64,000 nt of DNA. It comes from Siderastrea siderea (Eukaryota; Cnidaria; Anthozoa; Scleractinia; Rhizangiidae). Position numbers and translations under genes: made by a program. The stretch covers positions 16,933,400 to 16,997,399 of the forward strand of contig OZ034971.1 in NCBI GenBank assembly GCA_964030785.1, in the 5' to 3' direction. Position 1 is the stretch's first letter. Each line of letters opens with the position of its first letter. This document shows positions 25,001 through 37,000 of this stretch, piece after piece. A model generated the notes under the pieces. It had not been told where the DNA came from. It searched no databases and saw only the letters and a program-made list of their open reading frames with translations.

Positions 25001-28000
25001 GGACAACCCTGGTTACTACATTCAAATAAACCTGGCGGTTAGGCAAACCTGCACTAATTTTAGCGATTTTCATTTAGGGCTACATGGGCACCCAGCACCT
25101 TTCCTGGCTGGAATCTGATTTTGAAACTGCCTGGCTGCCCTGAGCATCTCAACCAATTCCCTTCCCACCCACTCAACCCTGATAACTCAGGCCATTAATT
25201 TGATCTTTTTCCCCTTCTTTTTGTGTTAAAATGGAAACAAAGCAAAATTCAAATCAATTGCTACAATTGAGTTGCCAGGAAAACTGAACAACATAATTTA
25301 AGCTTAAATTAATTTCTCACTGCTAATAAAATAAAATCAGTAAGTTTAGTAGTCCTACTCTTGTCACTTTAATGGGAACCTAATGGCACACATGATCAAT
25401 AAATATTTTTAATTATTTATTAGTATTTAAAGGGAAAGTATCCTGGCTGATATATCTTGTTCTCTGAAGTATGGCCAAGGATTTGCTGTAAGCTCAACTC
25501 TATTACAGATCTTGAAATAGGAAAAAATAAGCAGTGGTGAATGCAAGGACTATAAACTTGAAGGACAAAACTACGCAAACAAAGCTCAAAGTTCTAGATA
25601 TCAGAATCACAATTTTCAATTGATTTCTTGTCTTCCTTTCACAACTGCGATCCACTTCTATCCTTGTAACCCTGCACTTTCTCCCAACCTGCTTGACTAT
25701 TCTTTTTTGCTGTGCAGAATCATTTTATCCAATTTAGTTAAAAGATATTTGGTGGCATTTGGCAATATAAAAAGAAAATTGGGAAAGTGAAATGTCCATG
25801 TTTTGGTCGGATGCTGTACCTTAAACGTAAACATTAAAAAATTACACCTTTTAAAGTGCCACTGGGACCAGAATTTTGGTATTCCATATTTTTGCATTTT
25901 CGAAAATAGTCTGTGGTTGTTAGTCGCCATGCCAAATTTCAACTCATTACAACGACTGGAAGTCGCTTTTCTCGGACGGTTTTTGTCGAGATTTTACGGC
26001 CGCCATTACTGGCCCTTGTTCCGGAAGCTGGCTTGCAAATTAGCGGAAGTGACGTTAGAGGCTCACCTCAAACCTAATACCTTCATACGTTTACTTGCTG
26101 CGAGAAATTTAACTGTCGTAGACGGAAGCAGTTTCCTGCCAACTGTTTGCTGTACGGCCTTGAAATTTTCGTTGCTGCAGCAGTTATAAAGGGTATTACT
26201 TGTGTTGTACAATGCTACAACAATAAATCCAACCACCGAGTTGGTATTTCGCTTCATCAAAGCCTTGCGAGTGGACCCGCAATGGAAAAATGGATAATTT
26301 TTGTAATCACACACAGAGCAAATTTCAACCCGAGAGGTATTTTTGTCGGCTGTTCTGATCACTTCACGGTCAAGTGTTTCCAGAGGGCTGTTCATGTCGA
26401 AGGATCCCAGAGGTCGATTATTCCATTCAAACTGTTGTTTGTTCATTCAAACTATATGGAAAAAAAGATCTGGAAAAAAAGATATGGAAAAAAAGATCTG
26501 GAAAAAACGAGACGAAAGGTACCTAATCTTTACGCAGTTGAAGTGATAGTTTGTTTCTTTTTCAACGCATCCACCATTGAGCAAAACTTATTTTCTTTTA
26601 ACGTATTTTAAAGTTTATTTTTCTTGTGGAAAACCCTTTCAGTTCTGCCATCTGCTAGCGCGAAGATCTTTGGCATAGTACTCATAAAATGCATCCTGGG
26701 CGAACGCAGGACCGCCGCGACTAAGCCAATAGTTTGTATTGCATAGCTTTTTGTAAATTCCGTGTGTGTTAATTTCAAAGCAGTAATCGCTTAGAAGCAT
26801 GGTCATCTATTTTATACCATACCATCCTAAATGTGGAGAAACTGTTCTTCTTATTCCCTGTCGGTGAAGAGTGGATTGACATTATTGTTCGAAATATATA
26901 AGCTTAAAGGCTTCAACAGCTCGGATCGTCTTGCGTGGAAATTTAAGTTGGTTGGGAAAAAATATCACATGCCACTATTTGTCTAGGGGGTTTACAATGT
27001 TATTTCTTTTAACTGTCATAGCAATCTTAGTAAATGAACTACCAAGGAAAATGATTAGATATCAAGTTTTTATTTTTACGCAATGAATAAAGCAAGTGAA
27101 AGCTTCGTTTCTTCGGCGGTCCGCATGTTGTTGTTGAGCAGCAGAAAATTTTCCTTGTGGCATTGATTTGCATGACAAATATTTAAGCTTAGATTCCAGT
27201 CACACAAGGCCTCCAGTTCTTAAAAAAAGGTCTTGGTTTATCTCACTTTTTTCGGCTCAAGTTAAGAATTCTACAAAAACTGTTCAAAATATTTAGAAAC
27301 CCAAGCACTTGCGTTTCTATGCAAGCGACCACTGTACTACGATTGACACGATAGGCTTCATCAGCTGACTGCCAGATGACTACAGCATTATGGCTCTTCA
27401 AGAATTTTTCCCATACTATGCTAAGAATGGCCAAAAATCTCAATGCTTCATGTTGGATGACAGTTATCCGCTTTTTGAGCAACTTGTGCCTGAACTGTAA
27501 TCACTGTAAGCATTATTTTGCGCATATTTTGAACTCCCGCCATCATGGTGAGAAAAACAACTTTGAACAGTTCGATTACAAGCTTGTTATAAGATGAAAT
27601 CTCCTGACATCAGTTCTTACATCGTATGGTAAGAAAAATTCTTCATTTGCCGAACGAAATGAATCCTCTGATGCTTCGGAAGCTAAAGACTGTTCCGAAT
27701 CGTAGAAATACTCTTCGGAGGTCTTGCAGTCGACGGAAGGCATCTTGAGTCAAAACACAAGGAAACGCGACTGAGGTGAGCCTCTGATGTCACAAGCTAT
27801 TAAATTGCGCAATCACCCAGGAACACGTTTTCAGTAATGGTGGACACATCTTACGCAACTTTGGAGCTAAAAAATATTAGGATGGACAGTTTCTTGTTCA
27901 GTTTTCTGGGTAAATATAGACACAACGCGATATTCTGCGACAGAATTTGGCCGAAATAAACTTACGAATTTTCGTCTCAGTGGCACTTTAACAAAATTAC

Positions 28001-31000
28001 TTAACACTTATTTATAAATAAATACATTATTAGTGTGATATTTATCAAGCTGAAAAAATTTATGATCTAAAGTTTAACCACAGCTTACAGAGTTGGTGGT
28101 AATCCTCTCCATAAGGCTGACCAGCCTTCATAATGTGGGATTTTGATCAAAGCATCCTGGATAGGGATGGAAATAAATAGATACTTCACTGATAAGTGAT
28201 ATTTGAAATTGTAGCAATAGAAAACCTTCTTATTATCTGTTGGGTGTAATGAATAAATTTTGTGGGATCTGTTTTGGAGATTGCAAAAACTATATTTCAG
28301 ACAAAAATGAAAACCTGCAAAAGTTTCATTCCAAACCATAGTTGCTAGTAAGAATTAAACCTTTGAATTCTCCCAAAACCCTTGCATTATTTTCCAGTAT
28401 TCTGCAATGCAGTAATAAATGGCATGCATTTTAGTCCATCAGCTAAGGGGGTTGTATGGCTCACTTAAGGGGAACAAACGAAACTTGTATAATCTTAATC
28501 TTTGACTATTAAGCATCATAAAAATGTATGATAGCAAGGATAGAACGGTAGCTTTTACTTTGTAAATTGAATTTTAAATTTGCCCCTCATACCCTCCTTG
28601 TGGTCGCCATCTTGGATTTCTAGGGCGCCGTTTACATGAGTTATTTCATCCCGGGATGAGTTTCATCCTGGGATGACTTGCATCTCATCCTGGGATGACT
28701 TTCTTCTCGGTGTCTGGTCATTTACCTTTGAGTGTTTACATGATTTGGAGCAAAAATGTGTTTGCCCCGCTATGATTTCATCCCGGTCTTCAGCACCAGG
28801 ATGAAATCATCCCGGGGTGAACACATTTTTGCTCCAAATCATGTAAACACTTACAGCTAAATGACCAGACACCGAGATGAAAGTCATCCCGGGATGAGAT
28901 CCAAGTCATCCCGGGCTGAAATAACTCATGTAAAAAAGGTGCCTAAGAAAACCTTTAAAAATGTAATTCTTTCGTAAATGCACATGATTTTTGCCTAGAC
29001 GTATATTTGGAATAATATGTATCTGAGATATTATTTCAGTATTGTTTACGATTATTCAAGCTATGATGACGTCACGGTGACCCGCCATTTTGTTTTCTAG
29101 CTTGTGTATTCAACTGCTATCTCAATCAGCTGAAATAACTACATTACCATTAAGGCGCTCTACATCACAATGCTAGAAAAACGAACTTATTGCTAACGTC
29201 TTTTTCTACGTTTAGTTAAGCACACTACACTATGAATCAGTATACCACAAAACAGAGTAGATAACTAGGTCCACACTTTAGTCTAAAGCTCATTTGAGTA
29301 CAGAAGTGCCAGGATCATATAACTTCCTTTTTTCACTGCTGTCACTTGCATATGGGATCTATAACACAAACATACGTTCATGTTATGTACTCAGCTTTTC
29401 TGTCTCGATCATTGTAGCTGAAAAACAAAAAATGTTCCCACGCACGAGTTGCAGAAAGCGTTATACAACATGTGTCCCGTCCAGAGAGATCTTGTTATAT
29501 CAAACCTGAAGAAAGACACTACAAAAGGTAATAACTATCTTTCTGTTTGCTATTTCAAGTAACCCACACCTGTGAATGACTTAGCCGTATCAATCCTCTA
29601 CATCTTAAGAGTCACTTTCCCCACTCTCATACTGAACGCCATCATCAGTCGCCATATCCTCACACTGGATACTGCACATGTCAGTGCACTTCAGACCAGC
29701 CTTCATGGAGCAGCAGTTCTCCACCAAGCATACTCTCTTGCACGTACAGGAGAGTAGTTCCAGACTTCTTCTGGAGCCAGTTTAGATCAAAGCCACACAA
29801 ATTCCAGGCATTAGAGATATTGCCTACTTCCCAGCTGTGCCCATGAGGGGAGAAGATTACCGGAAGTGGAGCGAGGGCTCTTCTCCACATTGCTGCTTGA
29901 TAATTTGCTCTTGTAACGTGAAGTCGTAGAGATGACTCGCAATGGCAGCAGAACCTCTGGCTCGATTTTGCCGCAACTGGCGCAGTGGATCTCATAGCGC
30001 ATCACATCCACACTCTGGCACTTCTTCCCGTACAGCTGACACACAAGTGCCTCCGTATCTTTAGGGGTCTCCTCAGATACTGCCCACTCCTCTCCGATAC
30101 TCGCCATAGCTCGGACATACCTTTCTTTGAGTTGGAGAAGCTGGACTGCTTTCCACTTCCCTTCGCCAGAGAAGGCAGAGCTTGTATCACAGCCTATTAG
30201 GGCTTTCATGAATCAGTGCTTGTCAATGCCTGGGTCGAGTTGCTTCTCCAAGCTGCATAGAAAGTTCTATTATGGTCTTCGCGCCTCTTCCCTTCTTCAT
30301 GTAGCACTGTACAAGGTTTCAGCTATGAGCAAGCAGTTGACAAAGAAAATGTCCGAGAAGTGCCATTTGAGCAAATACATCACGATCCATTCGAAGAGGA
30401 AGTACTAGATCCTTGTTGCCAACCTTACGTACAGCCTTCAGATCCTTAAAAGACTTCAGCTTGGCTTTCTTCAGTGGATCAAAGTAACGGCAGGGGAGTC
30501 TATTGTGTCCAAATAACTAATTGTGCTCTCCACAACACGATCGTGGACTTTAACGTTAAAGCCAGTTCACCTAGGCACTAGTAATAATGAGTGCGTTTCG
30601 AGCTTTCTGACCATTTCCTTTGTCATTTGCAATGTCATTTCCTTTGCTTTGTCACTGTAAGAAGAACTTACTCCGAGGTATTGAACGTGAGGCAGTTCCC
30701 CTGGCCCATCCAGTTTTCCGCCGTAGTACTTGGGGATCTCTCTAATCACCACAATTGCTGGTAGGCATCTCCTGTATTTCTTTGCTACTGGTGGTGCGTA
30801 GTCTTGGTCATGTGACTCGTCTCCACTAATGTGTTTGGATACCTTAACACCTTGTTATACTGGTAAGGGATAAAATTAATTTCTGGAAACACGTTTGCCA
30901 GCTTGCGCATGAAGTTCTTCTTGTGTGATTCTGATACAGTTGCTCCTTTTTCACTAGCCTTGCTCAGAAACAGTTTTATGCAATTATTTCAGGGTAGGTT

Positions 31001-34000
31001 ATCAAAGTCCTCGCACAAACAGTACACAGCTTCATAAACAGGTTGCGATGGGCAATCTGTTTCATTCGACCTTTGACCTTCGTTTGTACTGGAATTAATT
31101 ATTATAATGAAACTTTTGTAGCAGGAAGCGTGGTACTTCGTTTTGCTAGAAATGAGATCTTTTGCACATATTCCAATCACATCCTGAGCTACCTCACTCA
31201 CAGCAGTGCGTTGTTGTACATGAAGACCAGGGGGATCCAATCGATGAAATCGATAATCGATGAAAATCGATATCAATCATTATCAATCAATATTACGGTG
31301 GCCCACAACTGTCACGGCAAAATCATTTTCGTCACGGCAAAATCATTTTCAACCGCGGCAAAATCATTTTGGCCACGGCAAAATCATTTTCGTCACGGCA
31401 AAATCATTTTGGCCACGGCAAAATCATTTTGGCCACGGCAAAATCATTTTCGTCACGGCAAAATCATTTTAACCACGGCAAAATCATTCCACGGCAAAAT
31501 CATTTTTTCACGGCAAAATCACTTTGGCCACGGCAAAATCATTTTCGTCACGGCAAAATCATTTTCGTCACGGCAAAATCATTTTCATCACTGCAAAATC
31601 ATTTTCAACCGCGGCAAAATCATTTTCAACTAAGGTAAATATATCTTGTACTCATGCCGGACCTCTGTTCGCAAGGTATGGGAGTTAATCAACCATGGCG
31701 GACAACTGACTCGCAGTTTCGTGACTCGTAGAAGATGTTTTACGCAAACTGTGGAGTGCCTCTGAATGCGGGTTAAAAAATGTTGACGGGCCTGCAGGAC
31801 TCCTGCGTTCGTAGAAGAAATTCTAAAGCCCTCATAGCTTAGCTCTAACTAGTAGGTCTTGAAGGGATTTCCCTTTTCGATATGAGATCATGGGAGGCTC
31901 CTTACAGACTTTTTTCACCTGTGGTTGGTTCTGTATAAGCTGCCATTTTCCCATCAGAATTTTCTTTAGGCTAGGTAATGCTGGGTGGTATTGTGTGACA
32001 AAGGGTAGTATTTTCTTACGTGCAGTCTTGTTCTTCTGTTCTAGTTTAGTTTTTCTCACGGAGAAGTTTACTTCTAAGAGGTGTTTTGTTTTATTACACC
32101 TGTTGGATATCCTCTACACTTAGGCGTGATTTAAAGTTTTTGGTGATTTTCTCAAATGTTTCCTTTGTATGTGTTTGCACGTCAAGGATAGATTTCTTGT
32201 GAAATGTCTCACCCTTGTACACTTTCGTGTCCAAGAATGTAATCTCTGTTTCTGATATTTCAGCCGTAAATTCGATTGTTGGGTGAAAGCAATTTGCCTT
32301 TCCTAGGAATTCTTCAATTTTTTCTGTGCTGTGTCCCACAAGGAGAACACGTCGTCAATGTATCTTTTCCAGACTAGCGGTTATTGAGGGTCCACAATAG
32401 GTTTGGCGGGATGCGGGATTTGGCTAATTTTTGTGGCGATATTCGGGATGGGAGCTGAAAACAGGAGCGGGAAGCGGGAATTTCATTTGAGAGCGCGAGT
32501 GGGATTTTGTGTTTTTGAGGAGTCGGGACGCAAGAATCGCAAGGGAAAGTAGCGGGATACGGTATTTTAATTTTTACGAGACTGCATGATTTGACCAGCG
32601 CAGGCTGATACAAATGGATCGTTTGTGGATGAAGTGTGTCAGCTTTCAAGTGATGCATTGATCAAGGAAGAGTAGCCTTAATGACAAGCTATTATGAGTC
32701 CTTTTGTGTTAATTTCGGAAAGAGATATCAGGCACATGTCGTTTTGCATTTCTTAGTCTTGTCTGCGTTCTTAACTTTTCCGACCCTTTCCATTGAGCGT
32801 TTGTTGGGGCAGGTATGATCAGCTTTGGTTAGTCCAGCCAGTATGGCAACACCGGCGGACGGTAATGCAACCTTACGGCGGTCACCAAAAACGAGGTATT
32901 CGGCATCGTAAATTTTGTTGCTATATATTATGCAGAGTGCGAGCAGGAATGCCTACGTTAAAAAAAAAACATTTCCGAGCAGAAATTTACTGGAAGCAAG
33001 TAATATAGAGACGCAGAAAGCTTTGAAATAAACTGTGAGTTAAGTGAGTCCAATTTTACAAATGTTTTGTTACATTTTATTTTTGCAGACCCCATAACTG
33101 GACCGATTTTGTATGACCTTTGGGCCCCTAGCCCTGTCTAAGGACACAATCCGTTTATATACAGCTGGGCCTGTAGAGAAACAATGTGGAGAAAACTTTT
33201 GTGTCTAAGGAAACGCCGACCTTCAGATCAAAACCAAGTCGCCCTTACCACCCCACAACTTGAACAACTACCGGCTTCATTTACATACTCAGTAGGTTGT
33301 CTTCCAGAAAAAAGCAGGGCCGAGAATAGGCAGAATATCATAGCAAACAATGTTTGACAATTTTCACCTTCCATTTGTACCTGGACAAAAAAGCTAAAAC
33401 GGGTCTAAAACAGAAACTAAAACACTCGTTACGGTCATTAGTGGCTCGAAGTGGCGATATTTTTAAATGATATCGAGACCATCGACCATAAAAACGTGTT
33501 TACTTGTCTTTTATCCATTGTGTAAAGGTATGTGAGGTTTTCATCATGAAAGTAGAAAACTATTTAAAAAATTAGGCGGGATCGGGATTTTGACGTAAAG
33601 AAGGGCGGGATGGCGGGATTAACAGGAAAAAAAGGTGGGATGACGGGATCTGAGAACCCTATTGTGGACCCTCGTTTTTTACTGCTCTGTCTAAGTATTT
33701 GTCTCTCTATTTTGGCCATGAAGATATTAGCAATAGCTACGGCCATTTTCGTTCCCATGGCAGTTCCATGGGCTTGTAGATAATCGCTCCCGTTAAAGCG
33801 GAACGCGGAACGAGTTTTCTTGTAAGATTAGACTGAGAATTTCTCTTAAATACCTCGTAGGTATGGGGGGGGGGGGAGGGGTTCGATGTAGAATGCTTCG
33901 TATGCTTGGCATACGGTGGTAATTCCTTCCTCTTGAGGTATGTTAGAATAGAGGCTAGTAACGTCCATGGAGGCAAGAATCACGTTCTGAGGTAATTTCG

Positions 34001-37000
34001 TCTTCTCAACGAAGTTAATGAAGTCTGTCTAATCTTTTAGATACGAATCTGTTTTTGTGCTATAGGCTGAATGAGTCGGTCAACAAATGACGATAACCGC
34101 TCTGTAGGGCCATCACACCCCGATATTATAGTTCTCCCGACAGGCGTCGGTTTGTGAATCTTTGATAGTGTGTAAAAAACTGGAATTCGCGGAGGATTTG
34201 GCGTAAGGGAAGGCCATTTACCCGTCATTTCGTCAATGTGGTTTCCTTGGAGGAGCGATTTTATCACTGAACTGATTTGCTTTCTTGGCTGTGGTTTCAA
34301 CCATAGGTTCTTCTAGGGGTCGGTAGTTATTTATATCATCTAGTAGAACTTGACCCTCGTTGATTTTGTCTTCTCTGCTCATAATGCTCATAACGCTAGG
34401 TAACGCTCCGCATTGCCTAGCCTAAAGAAAATTCTGATGGGAAAATGGCACCTTTTACAAAACCAACCACACGTGAAAAAAATCTTTAAGGAGCCTCCCA
34501 TCATCTCCTATTGAAAAGGGAAATCCCTTCAAGACCCACTAGTTAGAGCTAAGCTATGATGGCTTAAGAATTTCTTCTACGAACGCAGGAGTCGTGTAGG
34601 CCCGTCAACATTTTTTAAAACCAGAAACCACATTAAATCGTTTAACAAACGATCAGAGGTTAAATTAAACTGAGAATAGCAAACAGTGCGAGCCACAGGA
34701 ATCCACCGGTTATCAGAAAATTTATCAGATATGACCTCGAGAACAAAGTCTTAAAAATACGACGCCTAAGTTGTAACGGCTCAATTGACCATTTGAAAAT
34801 CCTCCAACTAAACCCACTACAAAAGCACAAGAAGCAAAATTGGTCAAAAGACCGAGATAAGGCGCGGCGTACAAAGACGTGAAGTGGGAGTCGCGCAGGC
34901 CTTCCAACCCCATTTTATAACTGGAGCAGAGGTCACGTGCATACAAAATATATTTACCTTGGTTGAAAATGATTTTGCCGCGGTTGACAATGATTTTACC
35001 GTGACGAAAATGATTTTGCCGTGGTTAAAATGATTTTGCCGTGACGAAAATGATTTTGCCGTGGCCAAAATAATTTTGCCGTGATGAAAATGATTTTGCC
35101 GTGACGAAAATGATTTTGCCGTGGCCAAAATGATTTTGCCGTGACGAAAATGATTTTGCCGTGGCCAAAGTGATTTTGCCGTGACAAAAATGATTTTGCC
35201 GTGGAATGATTTTGCCGTGGAATGATTTTGCCGTGGTTAAAATGATTTTGCCGTGACGAAAATGATTTTGCCGTGGCCAAAATGATTTTGCCGTGACGAA
35301 AATGATTTTGCCGTGGCCAAAATGATTTTGCCGTGACGAAAATGATTTTGCCGTGGCCAAAATGATTTTGCCGCGGTTGAAAATGATTTTGCCGTGGCCA
35401 AAATGATTTTGCCGTGACGAAAAAGATTTTGCCCTGACGAAAAAGATTTTGCCGTGACAGTTATGGGCCACCGTACAATATCACTTAATCGATTGATATT
35501 GATAATCGATGACCAATCGATGAAGCAGATCTTTGTGACCTTTTATTGATTGCCATCGATTTCCAGTGGCAATCGATAGCTTAATTGATATCGATTGGTT
35601 GCCAATTTTTTCCCGTTTCAGTCTACAAGCCGACGGAAAAGGCACTTCATATCACATCTTTTCACGTACAGATTGTCAACAGATTATATTTCATTGTGTG
35701 GAACGTTAACAGGAGAATAAGACCTATTTCATTTTGTCGAGTACCTCGCAGAGTAATCTCACCGTCATATCATCATCTTTTTCTGGAAATCCAATACAGT
35801 GTGTTAGCTTACATAGTGATTTCTCTTTAGCTTTTCTATCCAATCGCCACTCAAATACCGGATAATGGGATTTTAGAGATGGAGAACGGATGATTCTTAT
35901 AAGCTGACCCATGTGCAAGCGTGCTTTTCTGTGTTCTCCCCTCTTCTTGCAAGCAGTAAAAAGCTCGCCAGTATTCCCTTCAAAACGGCAATGGTGGTAG
36001 CCTTTAATGATGCCGCTTAGGGACAGTTAAAATTCTTGCAACTCAGACTTTCTCAGGCTGCGTGTCCGCCATGGCAAGTGGCATTTACTCGTGCCACGAG
36101 GTACTTATTCTTCGCTTTAAGAAGCTGTGACTATCGATTGGTCATCGATTGGCCGATACCAATCGATATCAATTTACTTATTATATCGACTGATATCGAT
36201 TGATCGATTGCCTTACCGATCATCGATTTCCATCGATTGGATACCCCAGGATGAATAGGAGCACATACTCTTACCGTCTCATCAGCGCAAAATTCCTGCA
36301 CACTGTGTAGCTTCTCTCTGGTCTTCATGTTTGGCTTGTACTTTGACGTTTTACAAAACAAACATTGATCTGGCAGAATCGCTGAGCTTGGCTAATTTCC
36401 ATCTCTAGAGCTTCCCCTAGGCACACTTCCATTTGCCGCATCATAAGATGGTTTGTTGGCGACTTGCAAATCTCTCTTGTTGGTGAACTCAGCTCGGCAA
36501 TTGCGATGATATTTGATGGTATTTTCCGGGGGGAATTCGCTTTCAGTTGAAGCCTCCAAATTGGCTTGTGATTCCTGATCACGACTGCATGATATAATGT
36601 TGTTCATGAAGAAATATCTCTGGCCTGGGCTTACTTTGAATGTTTTGAGACAACGTGTTTGAGAACTGGGGCTGAGGGTAGGAAACAGGTTATTGTTTTT
36701 GAGTGGGCTGTATTCAACACACTTACAATGTATGCATATATTTTATGTACTTGCTCTCTTTTCTGAAAAAAAATTTTGAAAACCCCTTTGGCAATGATTA
36801 TAAGTGCAAACTGGTCATATTGTGACCAATAATCAGGCGTTGTGACATCACAAATGATGTCACGTCGTTATAATTCAAGCACTATAATAAACAGAAATCA
36901 TGTCTGTAGTTCCATTTACGTTCTAGATTTGCGTTTGAAACACTATTCGGTCACGTTAAAAGAACACAAGCAACTTTGTAGCTTTTCCCAAAAATCCAAG

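Larger units (their letters stand above)
25855..27987. mobile_element. TTAA-flanked element carrying a THAP ORF (Kolobok-like)
   Basis: AGTGCCACTGGGACCAGAAT begins right after TTAA (25851-25854). The right end, read inverted, is AGTGCCACTGAGACGAAAAT, right after TTAA (27988-27991). Kolobok elements use TTAA targets and encode THAP-domain transposases; a THAP-like domain is encoded at 26201-26425. P elements also have THAP domains but make 8-bp duplications. An AAAATTAC direct repeat lies just outside both ends (25838-25845, 27993-28000), which leaves that alternative open. Confidence 0.6.
31232..36245. mobile_element. 5-kb foldback element, ATCGAT ends and minisatellite arms
   Basis: It starts GGGATCCAATCGAT and ends with the inverse of GGTATCCAATCGAT. 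Both sides carry CCAGG (31227-31231 and 36246-36250). Next to each end are ATCGAT-rich stretches, then inverted arms of a 20-bp repeat (31311-31636, 34966-35455), then a Penelope element in the middle. The right ATCGAT region (35480-36245) is much longer than the left. The insertion splits the GCDT-family gene in its coding sequence. Confidence 0.68.
29605..36607 (-). pseudogene. broken GCDT-family transposon protein gene
   Basis: Pieces in order on the minus strand: a Cys/His segment [15 protein letters not shown] (about 36470-36540); [20 protein letters not shown] (about 36300-36360); [20 protein letters not shown] then KYHASCYKS (about 31100-31200); [20 protein letters not shown] (about 30130-30190); and a Cys-rich C terminus [20 protein letters not shown] ending at a TAA (29605-29607). 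I know this pattern from multi-copy uncharacterised proteins in corals; the last part resembles CXC/tesmin cysteine clusters. It is interrupted by a 5-kb element (31232-36245), and at least two frame changes occur, for example near 29940. Function is unknown; its place between terminal repeats suggests a transposon protein. Confidence 0.6.

Noticed and set aside
31311..35455. Regular 20-bp repeats that could suggest a CRISPR array
   Set aside because: Units are contiguous with no unique spacers, are inverted at two sites inside a transposon, and the DNA is animal.
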